Shown: positions 12,999 to 24,988, numbered from the stretch's first letter. The stretch: DNA of 64,000 bases from Flammula alnicola (GCA_015499995.1 JADNRV010000206.1:1-64000), one strand, 5' to 3'. A program made the numbers and translations. The notes: generated by a model not told the origin, from the sequence alone.

Positions 12999-13979
12999 GG
13001 GGGTTGGATTACAACTTGTAGCTCGGTCCCTATCATCCTCAAGACCTATCCCTTCTGGATGGTCATCGAATGCGCTGAATATATTTATCGCGATGTTTGT
13101 CCGAGGGCGGACCGAGAACGGTTAACGGTCCATCTTCAGTCACAAGACTGCGCGAGCTAGGTTGCAGGAAGGCAGCACGATTATTTATGGATTGAAGCTC
13201 GTAGGCTTTCAGTGACATTCGTGTGGTTGGTGGGTTTAAGAGGAATATTTTGCAATTGGCTCCTTTATGCCATCGGAATCTTCCGAAAGGCCGTTATCCC
13301 AGGTTTATCCCACACCGTCATCTCTTACGAACTTGATACCCTTGTTGAAGCTTGTCGACTCAGTTGGTCCCTTGCGCTCCTTGATCTTCTGAATTCCTCG
13401 CAATGCATTGCTTTTCAAGAAATGGACTCCAGTCAAGAAATCCTTGCCATCTGGCGCGTGCCTACGGCGGTTTCACTTTCAGTTCGTTGCCATTACGAGG
13501 TGTAAAGATAATGCACAACCCTTCGACAATCTTCACTCATCCATGGTGGATCCTATTGGTCGATTTTGGTCCTTATCGATTATCGCTCAGCCTTCGAGTT
13601 TTTCATCGATAAAGATAGGCGAACCACGTCTACCTCTTTGTCCTAGCCATATATGTGGGATCTACGTCAAAGCTCAATGCTCGACGAGAACTGTTCATCG
13701 CCTCTCCGCGAGACCTTGCTCGATACGTACTGTATCCCAGACGTCATATTTCGTCGGTACTCAAGGGCCGATTAGTTCTATCTTTTCATCGCTACATATA
13801 TCTCTTGCGTATGCCGCCGCGGAAACGGCAAGACCCTCTATATGTCAAGGACAATAATCGGCTCCCTCGACTTCTTCTTGTCGTCATCGCCCTATATAAA
13901 GTTGCGGTTCATTCCCACTCCCAGATTCGCAACGTCCATTATTTTAACCACGACACGTTTTTGACCTACACACACCACC
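12999..13979. other. Divergent intergenic region between xylulokinase and a CBM-like gene
   Basis: About 980 bp between two divergently transcribed genes. Open frames here (65-149 codons) do not resemble proteins and overlap one another in several frames. The right half contains a TATA box. It presumably carries both promoters; no specific regulator sites are claimed. Confidence 0.5.
13893..13900 (+). promoter_or_regulatory. TATA box of the CBM-like microprotein gene
   Basis: The sequence TATATAAA lies about 80 bp before the ATG at 13980, followed by a C/T-rich leader, a normal fungal core-promoter arrangement. Confidence 0.6.
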
Positions 13980-14292
13980 ATGGATGCCTTATCCAGCGAA
14001 TGGAGACGCGATGTCCAATACATGCCGGGGGATCGAGTAGCCTTCAAACTCGGTGATTCTCTTGGAGTAGCAGCCTTTGAGTGTCTGCAAGCTCGTCTGT
14101 ACATTTCTGCCGCCTCAAATGAACATCTTTTATGCTTACAGCCCTTCATAGATATTAGCACGATCGCCAATCAGGTGGGCATCGCATGCCAATCTCTCTT
14201 TCAAGCACAGGGATGCTAAAATCCATCAGCCCGTTGCAGGTGGTAGCGAATTTTGGCAGCATTATCCGAGAGGATTCCCTAGGAAATGCTAA
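13980..14292 (+). CDS. 66-residue CBM5/12-like carbohydrate-binding microprotein
   Basis: Three exons (13980-14094, 14152-14174, 14230-14292) with GT-AG introns of 57 and 55 bp join in frame to 66 residues. The product matches the compact CBM5/12 (chitin-binding type 3) pattern: an N-terminal Trp, DVQYMPGDRVAFK, then AAFECLQAHISTIANQPVAG and SEFWQHYPRG. The aromatic positions and the ECLQAH core are those of that fold. The second intron has a branch-like GCTAAAA just before its acceptor. There is no signal peptide, so it is predicted to be intracellular, unusual for chitin-binding modules. The spliced model is inferred from domain continuity; the unspliced frame would end at 14219. Function is unknown. 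Confidence 0.65.
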
Positions 14293-14796
14293 CAGGGCTG
14301 TATTGGATGACAACGCACTTAATTTCTGTCATACATTATATAGACACATATTTTATCAGCACCATCTTCTGCTATACCCCTAGGATGCGACCTCCATAGC
14401 AAACCCAGTGAGCGAACTATCCAGGCAAAACCTCTTTGTCGTCCTTCTAACCCTCACCTTCATATCCGTCATAGCACTTAATAACCGTTCATCATCTATT
14501 ATGAAATCGTTACGATGTACACTACATACATGGCAACCCGGAATTATATTTTTCGTTGAGGCTTCAGATTACGCCGTGGCATTCGGAGGTGATGCCTTAT
14601 AAATATCACGACATGACGAAAATATGAAAGTACATTTAAATCCATTCGTTTCGTGTCCAGGAAGTGTTAGATAGGAATACAGTCTCTAAACCAAGAACAT
14701 CAAAGAGTAACATTGTCGAAGATCGAAACTTCCCCATTACAATCGCCACTGCAAGAAAATACTTCAGTACTTGTGAGTGCAAAATTAGCGGAGGAC
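14293..14796. other. Convergent 3' intergenic region
   Basis: About 500 bp between the 3' ends of the CBM-like gene and the WD40 gene, AT-rich. It probably holds both 3' untranslated regions; no further gene is seen. Confidence 0.5.
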
Positions 14797-17700
14797 TCAC
14801 ACAACGAGCTGATGTTCACCCGCAAAAGGATCGCCGAGCGAGAAATGCCCAATGTCTGAATTCACCTCCGCCACCACCTTCCCATTGTTTGAATCAGAAG
14901 CAGATAACCTGGGATCCCAGACACGCACACAACCTGATGGTCAGAAGCATACAGAGGGAGAAAAAACGGCAGTCAGAAAATCCCTCTCATTGTGCAAAAT
15001 TTCTTGTCAAAACAATCCGTACCATCCTCTCCGCCTGTGACAAGCGCTATGCGTCTGGAATGCCTCGACTGAAGCCATTGCGCTTTTACTACGCCGTACA
15101 CACATGTCCTCAATGCAGCCTTGCACTCGCCTGAATGCTCATACATGTAAATGGGGGGTCGGCCAGAGTGGAGGTAGCGCACGTCATAGACATGCGTCTG
15201 GTTGTCGTTCCGTGCCAGCGCGAGGAAGATGCCGTCTGGGCTGAACATGGCGCTGGCAACTTCTCCCTCGAAGTCCTTATAACGCAGAGGAAATGGCTCG
15301 AGGTCTATGGTTGTCGTCGCCTTTCCGTCTCGACGAGCAACGTCGTACATACGCAAGATGTTTCTCGTCCCTGACGCTCGTGTGGCAAGAGCCAAACTAG
15401 TACCTGCAAAATATGGCTTAAAGTTAGGTCCCACTTTCTGCAAATTGCTGAGCCTAAAGTGAACGTACGCACCAGTAGAGTTAAGACAAAGAGTATCTCC
15501 AGCCTCTGTAGCATCCAACTGATAGAGTACAGTTTGACGATGGATATCATATACTTTGTGTAGCCCTTCGAACAATTCAGGTACAGAAGGTTCTGATGAA
15601 GCAAATAAGTGGTCAACAGACGACTCTGTGCCCCAGGCCATAGCGCCAACAATATGGGGCGTTTTCAGCGTTTTTGGAGGATGAATATAAAAGGCGCCCC
15701 TGGGTTCAGGATTCGACTGCGACAAGGAGTAGAACTGGATTTTCCTAAAGGACAAGATTTGTCATGATTAACACTTTTCGTAAGAGACGAAAAGCTAAAG
15801 ACGTGACATACTTCTCAGCAACGGCTAAAAGCGATGAGTTGGGCTTGAAGGCCAATTCGTGAGGTACATAGTGATACCTATCCAACAATCGGTTTGTCCA
15901 CTTTGGTTGTACCGGCGCCGACGCTTGCCCATAATCATTTGGATCATCCTCATCGTCAGACTGCGTCCCGTCCGGCAAATCCCAAATGCGCACTCGATGA
16001 TCAGCTCCAGAGGTTGCAAATGAAAGCCTAGTTATCACAAAAGTCTCACAAAAGGAAGAATAAGAGGTGCATAAGCCGACAAATACCTCGTTGGATCGAA
16101 CTTTAAGTCGTGGACAGCGTAATGTTTTACTCTATCGCGCTTGGTGGCCTGATGTCCTTTTGGGATATCAAGCTCATCTCGCCAGGTCATCAGTGATCCT
16201 TCTCGATTGAATGGACTGCCTTGCTCTTGAAAACAAAGCATATCAGTAAACTAAACACATGGACAGAAATTATGTTACCCACCATCAGGTTGATCTGGCA
16301 AGCCTCCAACACAACCACTGGCAATGACTGTCCAAGGCCCTTTCTGCGCGATCTTGTTGATAGCTGGAAGGCGCATTTTATCAATTGAATATATTATGAA
16401 AATGTTGATACAATAAACCGCTATACTCACATCCGGGCGCCTTCTTAAACGAATGCACACGTTTTAACTTGTACAAGTCAAAATCCAACTTCCACGGCGG
16501 AATGACCGGCCTCGAGGGCAGTTGCATGGCGATGGGCCGAGCACGCGGTGGAACACGCACATGTGCATTGAGCTGCCAACAAAGCAAATGATCACATTGA
16601 TATCACTCAGAACAACTAGAAAGAAAGAAGAAAAAAAACACACAAAACTTACCTGCTCCCAAATATACAGCGGCCCTCTATTACCCCTTCTTCGAGGAGG
16701 TGGAGGATCCCATCTCGATGTATCGGGCTGAACGTACCCATCCAGAGGTAAAGGCACTCTCGGCGGAGGTGCCGCAATATCAAGGAGTTCGAGATTTTCG
16801 ACGAGGCTGTCGTCCGACATTTTGTTTTCGTTAACCGCCATGGGCTTCCACTAGGAATAACAGTTCATGAGAAGAAACAAGGAACAGCGCGGGCAATGCA
16901 GAGGACGTACCCTGTCCAGGTCGTTCAGGTCGAAGCCTGGTGGGTCCCAGTCATCATCCGACGACTCTGGCTCTGGCTCGGGGGCATGAATCGGAATGGG
17001 ATCGGCCATGGTGATATCAGGAAAGCCATCATAATCAGGAAAGCCACCATATTCGGAGTCGGACAATATTTCAATCGGCGTACAACTTCGTACTGGAGCA
17101 GAAGCGATGGCAGATTTTTGTTTCTTGAAACAAGAAGGAAAAAGAAAGAAGAAGGGGATTAAGAAAGACGTCATTATCAGAACGAGATAAATAACCTCGA
17201 AGACAAAAAGCCTCACCTTCCTCGGCGTCAACATAGCCGCCACCTCCTCCCCATCGCTGGACAGCTCGATGACCTCATGCACCCGCTTCGTCGGAAGCTG
17301 GACGTGTTTCGCAGGCTGAGCCCTGCTCTGCGGCTGGGGCTGAGGCAGCGCGCGGGGCGGGGGGCCTGCTATAGATGGCTGTGCTCGCGGAGTGGTGGCC
17401 TTGGCCTTGGCCTTGCCTTTGGGCGAAGGAGACGTAAGATCGAGATCAACGGAGACCGTCAATTTATGTGATGAAGACGACGATAGCGGGACGGCGCTCG
17501 CCCGCGGCCTACTAGGGCCTGCAACAGCGGCGGCAGGTCGGCTGGACGGTCCTGCTGCTGCTGCTGCTGCACGAGTTGAAGTTGACGGCACTGGCGGTGC
17601 TACTGCAGGAGTCACGGTGTCGAGTTTCCGCCGTTTAAAAGACTGAGAGGGAGCAGACATCGTGGGCTGGTGCGCCGTGGCCGGGCTGGGTCGTTTCTAC

Positions 17701-18561
17701 AATCGCAGCAGTCGTCGACTCGTCAGTATAATTCTCGTACCGTGGAAAAAGTACCATTGGATGATAAGGGGAAGTATGTAAGTAAGATGGGAGATCAAAT
17801 CGAATTGCAAGAGTAGCTTTGTGGGGTATAGGCATGTGACCGTGAAGGCCAAACTTTTCCGAGAAGTCGATAAAGTCAACATAGGTTTGCGAAATGGAAA
17901 ATGCAACAAGCCATTTCGATTCCAACAGAGAGCGATACACCGCCAACGACAGAAGAATTATTAAAGTAAAATAAAGAGCAAAAATAAGCGACACAAAACA
18001 AAGGACACTCACCGCTCGCATCTCCTGTATAGCAGACCCAATCGTCGACGGGTAATTCCTGTGTTCACGCTGAGACCGAGCCTGCACTGCAGCGCTTGTA
18101 CTGGCAGTCGCATCCGGAGTCGAAGACCCGCCGCCGCCCGCTGAACTCGAACCCGCTCTCTGCCACTGCGCATGCTTTTGCTGCCGAACATACTCCAGCT
18201 GCTGGGCCAAGTCCCTCTCCAGCGGCTCTCGCTGCGAGGGTCCTGGGGTGGTCGCGGTCAAGTGCGAGCGCGAGCGCGCCCTCTCCTTCTCCTTCTCCTT
18301 CCCGTTGCTCCTCTGCCGCACGCCCTGCCTGTACGCGTGCGCGTCGATGGGCACTATAATATCGTCCTCGTCGATTTCGTACTTCTGCGCGAACAGCTCA
18401 TCGACGTCGATTATTTGCTGCTTGGGTTTTGGTTTTGGTTTTGGTTTTGGGTTTCGGTTTGGGTTTGGGTTTGATTGGGAAGTGCCCATAGGTTGGGTTT
18501 GCGGTCGTGGGTTGGATGAAGATGAAGATGCAGATGCGGAAGGCTTAGTTGTAGCTTGCAT
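14797..18561 (-). CDS. WD40-repeat protein with disordered, SIM-like N-terminus
   Basis: The C-terminal half is a beta-propeller: HYAVHDLKFDPTR, FATSGADHRVRIWDLPDG, HELAFKPNSSLLAVAEK, then ASAMFSPDGIFLALARNDN, VTGGEDG and CVRVWDPRLS, ending at 14797-14799. Its first propeller-proximal exon (MAVNENKMSDD at 16841) is preceded by a 60-bp intron (16851-16910) that joins in frame to an upstream exon, DLNDLDR to WKPMAVNEN. That exon, starting MSAPSQSFKRRKLD at 17660, holds two acidic hydrophobic SUMO-interaction-like motifs, HEVIELSSDGEE and CTPIEILSDSE. A further upstream exon starting MQATTKPSAS at 18561, with KPKPKP repeats, can be joined in phase by removing about 316 bp ending at TAG before AAACGACCC. 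That last join is uncertain; 17660-18561 could be a separate gene. Orthologue and partners not recognised. Confidence 0.6.
18421..18474. repeat. GGTTTT-type short tandem repeat in coding sequence
   Basis: Tandem GGTTTT/GGGTTT units on the plus strand encode the KPKPKPKP run on the minus strand. They superficially resemble telomeric repeats but are not TTAGGG and lie in an open coding frame. Confidence 0.8.
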
Positions 18562-19192
18562 GAGTGGGTAAAGAGGATAGTATACTCGTGTTCGTGTATT
18601 TCCGTTGTAAATGTCCAGAGAAGATAATATGTAGGCTGAGAAGTCGGTGAGACACACGGAATCTGGAAATTCAGGACTGGATAGTTGGAGATGTGAGGGA
18701 GGGCTTTCCAATATTTCGCGTCGTTACTCGCCTCTTCACTTTAAAAAAAAGAAGCCGAAGCTTAAAGCTTTCGAAAGGCTAGGACAGGTGTACGAAGCTT
18801 TGAGTTTAAACTTGCATCGAGTCCAACTTCAAATGGTTCGGGTTCTACGGAGTGCAGCGCCAAAGTCCAATCCTTGGAAAGACCAAACGTCTTCGAGGAT
18901 TCCAATACCAATATAGAGAATAGACGATAGGATGGGCAGCCAACTCGACGGACAGACAAGCAAGGACGAGGATGGACGCGGGTGTTCAGGGGTGTTCATT
19001 GATTCTTACACATCACGTGTCAAGACTATTAATAGAACTACTGATAAGATAAGATAATTTATTGACGTATGGGACTATCGAGGTTGCTGGAACGCAATGC
19101 CGGTTGCCTTCGCACACTCACTGTCGTTCCCAAACTTCCCAGCCTGCTCGCCAGCGCTGACTTAGCACTCAAATTTGCTTTTATCTCGAACC
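18562..19192. other. Divergent intergenic region
   Basis: About 630 bp between divergent gene starts, likely holding promoters for the WD40 gene (minus) and the oxidoreductase (plus). No other gene was seen. Confidence 0.5.
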
Positions 19193-20754
19193 ATGGCCTC
19201 CCTCGTATCGTTCATAAAACGCATATACAACGCACGTCTTTAAGCTTCAAGCCTTAACTCCCTCCCAAAACACACATCCTAACCTAACCTTTCTCTTCCT
19301 TCTTCCAGGTAATATACCCACCAACTGTGCCCAAAATCTCCTCCTCCTCCTCCTCCCCCTCGTCCACCCCTTCAGGGCCCCTCAAATTCGGCATCCTCGG
19401 TGCAGCGAACATCGCCCCGCCCGCGCTCATCCTCCCCGCGCGCTCGCACCCCGAGGTAGTCGTGTACGCCGTCGCTGCGCGCAGCTTGCAGCGTGCGCAG
19501 GCGTTTGCGAAGAAGCATGGGATCGAGAAGGCGTATGAGGGGTATCAAGGTGTGTGTGTGCGGATATGTAGGGAATGGGAGGCGCTGCTGATTAATGTTG
19601 TGTGTGTTTTCTTTTTAGCGCTGTTGGATGATCCTGAGGTGGATGTGGTGTATAATCCTGTAGGCTTTGTTGACTTTGCGTCGCATATTCTTGATATTCA
19701 GATTCATTTCGAATGGGATATAGTTACCCAACGCGCTGCACTACGAATGGACGATGAAAGCGCTCGCAGCGGGGAAACACGTGCTGAACGAGAAGCCATC
19801 GGCGGACACCGCAGAGGAGACGAGGAAGATGTACGAGTTTGCGGAGAAGAAGGGGTTGATACTGCTTGAAGCGTTCCATTATCGGTACGTCTTGCGTTCT
19901 TGCTTTCCATTCACCCGAGCTTATTTGATTTGGCAGATTCCATCCGGCGTTGAAAAGAGCAAAGGCCATTATCGACAGTGGCGAGCTTGGTGCTGTAAAG
20001 AATATCACGGTGAACATGATCCTGCCAAAAGGACCGGTTGGGGTTGATGATATTCGTTTTGATTATTCGTTGGGAGGAGGCGCGATGATGGATATGGGGT
20101 GTAAGTCCGTGTGCTTGTCTGAAAAAATGGTGACTGAGAAACATTTTGGTGAACAGGCTATGCGATGAATTGTGTCCGGTACATGTCATCTTCAGAGCCG
20201 ACGTCTGTGGTCGCTACTTCGCATGTAGCTTTCGTACCCAAGTCCGCACCTGCTTCGTATGTGAAGAACGTGGACAGACGTATGGAGGCGACGCTGGGTT
20301 TACCGAAAGACGTTACGGCGACAATTGTATGCGACTTGGGCGTCCCACCGACGTTTGGGTTCATCCCGAAAATGCCGAAAATTGGATTCACGATGGACTG
20401 CGAGCTGGGGAGTCTGGAGATGTACAACCATGTAATACCGACACTGTACCATTCGATCACGGTGAAGATCAAGGGTGGACATACGCGGGTGGAAAAGGTG
20501 TACAAGGGGAAGGAAGGGAAGGGCGAGGAATGGTGGCTGACTTACCGGTACCAGCTAGAGGCACTTGTGGACCGGATTCGAGGACGAGAGCCGGAAACGT
20601 GGCTTACGAAGGAGGACTCTGTGGCAAATATGGAATGGATCGAGAAGGTGTATGAGAAGGTACGTAAATACAACAGAGCGAGAAGGCAATTGCTGATGAG
20701 AGTATGTAGGCAGGACTCGGTAGTCGGCCGCAATCTAGCTATGTAGTCGAGTAG
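19193..20754 (+). CDS. Gfo/Idh/MocA-family NAD(P)-dependent oxidoreductase
   Basis: Rossmann-fold dehydrogenase related to NADP+ D-xylose 1-dehydrogenase and dimeric dihydrodiol dehydrogenase. The nucleotide-binding motif is FGILGAANIAPPALI, followed by VVVYAVAARS. An intron joins VVYNP to LPNALHYEWTMKALAAGKHV, then the conserved LNEKPSA and LEAFHYR, FHPALKRA, and GGGAMMDMGCYAMNCVRYM in the substrate domain. The last exon ends SRPQSSYVVE with the stop at 20752-20754. The frame before FGILG is open but has no ATG. A short upstream exon starting at the ATG at 19193 (MASLVSFIKRIYN) is likely, as homologues carry a similar leader, but its exact splice junction is not resolved. Substrate is inference from the family only. 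Confidence 0.83.
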
Positions 20755-20888
20755 ATGATAGTCTTGTGATGAGATTTTAATGTCGCGTAAATGACAGACG
20801 CGTGATGGGTATATGGTCACGCGTTGCAGGGTGATGTCATGCGAGCTGATATAAAAGTTGAATTTGTCGATTTCTCGCACTCAGAGCC

Positions 20889-23432
20889 ATGTCTCCCAGC
20901 CCTCCCCATCGCCGTCTCTCTGTCCGCCGTGGCTCAACAAGCGCCCCAGACCCATTTGGGGTACACGCCACGGTGAATTTGAACCCGAATCGCTCGTCGT
21001 CGAGCACCCTTACCATCGTCCGCGTTCCATCTGCTCCACCCGTGATTGCGCTTCCTGTTCCACCCAGCCTCAATGAACCACCCGCCTCGCCAGTTCTCAG
21101 CCAGCGCAGACTCCATCGCCGCATCAGCCAGACCACTCCCGGGGGCCCTGCACCGCCGTCTGAGCCAGCCAACACCCGTGTGAGCTTTGCGTTCTCGTCG
21201 TTTGGCGGAGGCCCAGCAGCACGCCCGTCGTCTCCCAGCCGCAGCCATCCTCCAAGCCCGTCGCCGTCGTCATCGCCCCGCCTCCGTCCCTCCTCTCCCC
21301 ATCTGACCGCGTCCTCGTCTTCCTTCGGAGGCAAACCCCGCCTTACCCCAGATCAGCTCGTCGATCTTGCCCGCCAATCTACCATCCCTAGGCCCCTGAT
21401 CCCACCCACCTCCGACCTTTCTTCGCCCCCAGTTCCCCACACCCTCCCAGCAACATTCACCCCTCTCCCTGACGACATCTATCTCCCTTTCATCGACCGC
21501 CCCTCCGAAGTCGCCGCCCTCATCTCCTCCCCGCCCGACCTCAAGCTCTTCTCCCTCCTCGCACAGACCTTCCGCCCAAAATTCCCTACCCAAACCCAAA
21601 CCTCTGATCCGCTCTCTGCCGCCACACTCCCCTCTGACAACAAGCCCGTCGATCTCCCACGCGATCCAGCGCAGTGGTCTTACAGCCAGCTCGTGTACCA
21701 TCTCACCAAGATCGATAGGGACATCGCCCCCGACTTCATTTGGGCCATCGCCGCACGTAAATGCATCCTCTCGCACTCGGAGCTCATCTGGGAGCGCATC
21801 AAGGGCGCGTTGGGTATCCCGCCCGAGCTCGATGTCGACTATGATTTTTTGGACGACGATCAGGAAAGTCCTGACACGAGCGATATATCAGACGATGAGG
21901 GCCGTGGGCCGAGGGGTCATTGGTCGGACTGGGACGCTGTCATGGATTCGCCCGTTTATGCCCGCAATATGAAGCGCCTCAGCGTCGAGTCGCCTGCCGC
22001 CAGCATATATTCGACGAAGCGAGAGGACCCGGAGGCGCTTTTCCGAGCGCACATCGACGAGAGCTTGCGAGGACTTCAGGATTCGGGGTACTTGCCGTCT
22101 GCCGCTACCACTACCACCAGCGATGCATCTCCCAGTGGTGGAGACCACACCGGCCCAGCTACCATCGTGTCGTCTACGCCCCACGCACACGGCGCGCGCA
22201 GTCCTGAGCTGCAGGACCAAGGAGGCGTGGTGTACGGAACGTTCAGCCCTCCTCTCATCACCCAGCGCGAGCCGACGCAGGATACGATTAGTAGCGATTA
22301 TCTATCTATCGAGCCTCTCCTTGCGCCGCCAGCCACCTCGCCGTCCAACTCGTTCAGCTCGATATCGGCGAATCCGCCGCCGATGTCGTTGCCGTCGTCG
22401 GGTGATGGCCTTGGGGATATCGCAGAAGGCGCGGAGGAGGAGGAGACGGAGCCTGAGACGACGACGACGACGACTGCTGCTAGTACCGAACCCACAACGG
22501 CTACAGCTACAGAGTCCACTGAGCATCTAATCCCAAGCGGGAGCGGACCCACCGAGGAAACCCTCATCTCGCCCTCCCAGATCCAAGGCCTGCGCATCTC
22601 GACGTCGCCTCTGCCGCCGTCGTTCGGCAGCACCCCGCCGCAAATGCTGTCGCCCATCTCGCCTTTGCCGCCGTACCCCCCGCCCACGAGTCACTCGCAT
22701 TCGGGGTCGATTAGTGGGGGCACGCAGCCGCAGGCTATACCCTCGTCCGGGTCTTACAACAACGCTAACACGAGCACGTCGACGTCGCACTCGCGCACGA
22801 GCTCGTTTTCTTCGATCGGGCCGTTCCAGCGCTCGGAGTCGACGGGGAACTTGGCCGCGTCGTGGAGTGCGCTTGCTGCTGCTGCTGCCGCTGGCGGTGG
22901 TGGTGGTGCTGGGGGTGCGGGAGGTTTGGGCATGGGTGGCAGTTATGGGGGGCCCACGGGTGGTGGTGGGTCACAGTACGCGTCGTCGGTTATTGGGAGC
23001 GATGCGGGGGATAGTAGTGGCTATGCGAGCGATGGGGATCGCATGCCGGGCAACCCGCTTTTCCCGAGTAATTTCGCGAGGTTGACGGGGGGGCCGAGTA
23101 TGAGAGCCAAGTGAGTTTTTTCGCGTTTTTTGGTTTTTTTTTGGTTTTTCGGTTTTCTCTTTCTCGTGTTGTTGGAGTGTTATTTATTATTCGTACTGAT
23201 TCATTTGTCTTTTTTTTTTGTTAATGAAAATAGTAACCCGGCTACGAGGACGTCGTCTGCGCTGCCGCATACGAGGTATGTGTCGAATGTGGCGGCGGCT
23301 TCGGGAAGGAGGGGGAAGGCGCGTGCGTATTCGCATGGGGCGAGTACGGTTGGCGCGACGGGGGCGACTGCGACTGCGGCGAAGAGGCAGAGTTGGGGCA
23401 CGGGTATGGTGCCTGAGTCTGGCTCTGGATGA
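20889..23432 (+). CDS. Long Ser/Pro-rich conserved fungal protein of unknown function
   Basis: A 740-codon exon from ATG 20889 is spliced at 23110/23234 (123-bp intron) to a short basic C-terminal exon ending at 23432; the joint reads PSMRA-NNPATRTSS. Most of the chain is low complexity (Ser, Pro, Thr, and a poly-Ala/Gly run). One block of about 100 residues is compact and looks conserved: RPSEVAALISSPPDLKLFSL, WSYSQLVYHLTKIDRDIAPD, then ARKCILSHSELIWERIKGAL and GIPPELDVDYDFLDDD. I associate this block with uncharacterised fungal proteins, but this is recollection, not a search. No catalytic motif or membrane segment is seen. It begins 135 bp after the oxidoreductase. Confidence 0.8.
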
Positions 23433-23684
23433 GGAGGGTCTCAGAAAGAAAGAAAAAGATACGGACGCCGGAAGATTGGGCTTTGGTGCCAAGACGACGG
23501 CGAAACGAACATGAACACGACCACGACCGCGATATTTTTGCAAGACGAGAGACTCGGAACCGTTTACTACTGCTGCTACGAAACACACAAGACACACATT
23601 TCTGCGCACCAAATCACATTCAATAGTCGATACTATCTTGCATTCCTGCCTGCCTGCCTGCGCCCTCAAACAAAACATCCAACC

Positions 23685-23786
23685 ACTGGCACAGCAATTC
23701 CACAGCCAACTTCCCCGAAGAGCAGAAGGATGCAGTGGAAAAATCAGGTCCAATACAATGTGCGACGGTCGACTTCAAGTTCATGT
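23685..23786 (+). pseudogene. Stray fragment of TRM82 exon 2
   Basis: Bases 23702-23785 align without gaps to 25370-25453 in TRM82, with about 70 of 84 bases identical by eye. The retained frame reads STANFPEEQKDAV where the gene has [13 protein letters not shown], followed by KSGPIQCATVDFKFM. Homology seems to start near the exon 2 start of the gene and decays on both sides. It has no start, no flanking exons and lies in the 3' region between two other genes, so it is a relic of a partial duplication. Confidence 0.75.
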
Positions 23787-23907
23787 CAAGGTTGATTTGC
23801 CCCGCCACTGAGTCTGTTATTGCAGAATTTGCAGTACATTTTTTGGTAGTAAATAGGGCTGGCCGCAGGCATTAGTAGTCACAGGATAATTACTATTCCC
23901 GGGCCTT

Positions 23908-24849
23908 CTATTTCCACTTCTCCTCATCCTCCGCCTGTATTCCTTTCTCCGCGAGCTTCGCCACGCGCAGCGCCATATCCACTGCCATGATAAGAGGCAC
24001 GAGGAAGAATGGGACGTAGCTGGACAACAGGAGTAGCCGTTGCTCGGGCGTGACTCCTGGTGCAAGCTTCGCCATGGCATTGGGGGGTAAGGAGGGTGTT
24101 TGGATCACGGTGGTGAGGCAAGCGAGGGTGGTGGTGGCAGAGGAAGCGCCATAGAGTGCGAGAAGGGGGTATATTTTACGAGAGCCTGAGTAGAGGGAAA
24201 ATTAGGACATTTACTCCAGTCAGTGATTTATTTAAAGGAGAGCGTGGAATAGGATGTTGGAGGGTGCTTACCTCTGTACAGCCCTCGAAGGCCGAGTACG
24301 AACACTGGGATTTGGAATAGCCTAGACGAAGGATAAAACAGTAAATTTATGGACCACTGGTTGCATTCTCAAATAAACTTGAGACGTACGCTTCGAGCAC
24401 AATGAAAGTCTTGAACCACGTTAGGTGCGCGCTATCTCCAAAAGCGCCTGCGATACCACCGATGAGGGGATCCCGGGACATGTCGACGTAAAAATTGAGC
24501 AGACCGCGCATGAAAGGGGGTACAAGTTGGGGTGGGTATAGGTATTGCAGGTCGACGATGAACGAGGCGGGGAGGTGGATCTGCCAGGGCCAAAATAAGC
24601 GCGCGCGGTGCGTGAGTCCGAGTGTCCGAGTCCGAATTCAAGGGGACAAGTATGGTCAATGAGGTTTTTCGAGTGTATGGGAGGAACGAGGTGGTTAGGA
24701 CGCGAACAGATTTCGGAGAAGCGAGTGAGAGGAACAGAGCTTACGGCGAAGAAGAGAAAGTAGAACATATCGAGCGGGCGCGCTGAGAGTGGGAGTTGCG
24801 CATATCCGCTGTAGACACCTTTCCGTTGTTTCTCGTAGTTGATCAACAT
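23908..24849 (-). CDS. EXPERA-domain membrane protein, TMEM97/sigma-2 receptor-like
   Basis: Small four-helix ER membrane protein of the EXPERA family, which in animals includes TMEM97 and the sterol isomerase EBP. Exons read MLINYEKQRKGVYSGYAQL, then SARPLDMFYFLFFA joined to IHLPASFIVDLQYLYPP, the family signature, GAFGDSAHLTWFKTFIVLE, LFQIPVFVLGLRGLYRG, and a last exon with SSYVPFFLVPLIMAVDMAL ending in a charged, Lys-rich tail (EDEEKWK) before the stop at 23908-23910. The tail lysines are compatible with ER retention. About 200 residues, close to TMEM97 size. Whether it binds sterols is inference. It is divergent from TRM82, sharing a promoter region with a palindrome. Confidence 0.83.
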
Positions 24850-24988
24850 CGTGGTAGGACAACGGTGTCACTCGAGATTCTCCGGGCTCGCTGAGGTGCG
24901 ATATTTAATGACAAGGGAAATGTTTATGCAATCAAAGTTTCTGATAAGTGTGCTGCGGTTTAAGTAGAGGGTGCCGGTGAAGGTGATA

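Noticed and set aside
18421..18474. Telomere-like repeat
   Set aside because: Units are GGTTTT/GGGTTT, not TTAGGG, and they encode a KP repeat within an open coding frame.
23187..23753. 188-codon minus-strand open frame
   Set aside because: Opposite-strand shadow of the Ser-rich gene's last exon and its 3' region; Arg-rich without motif.
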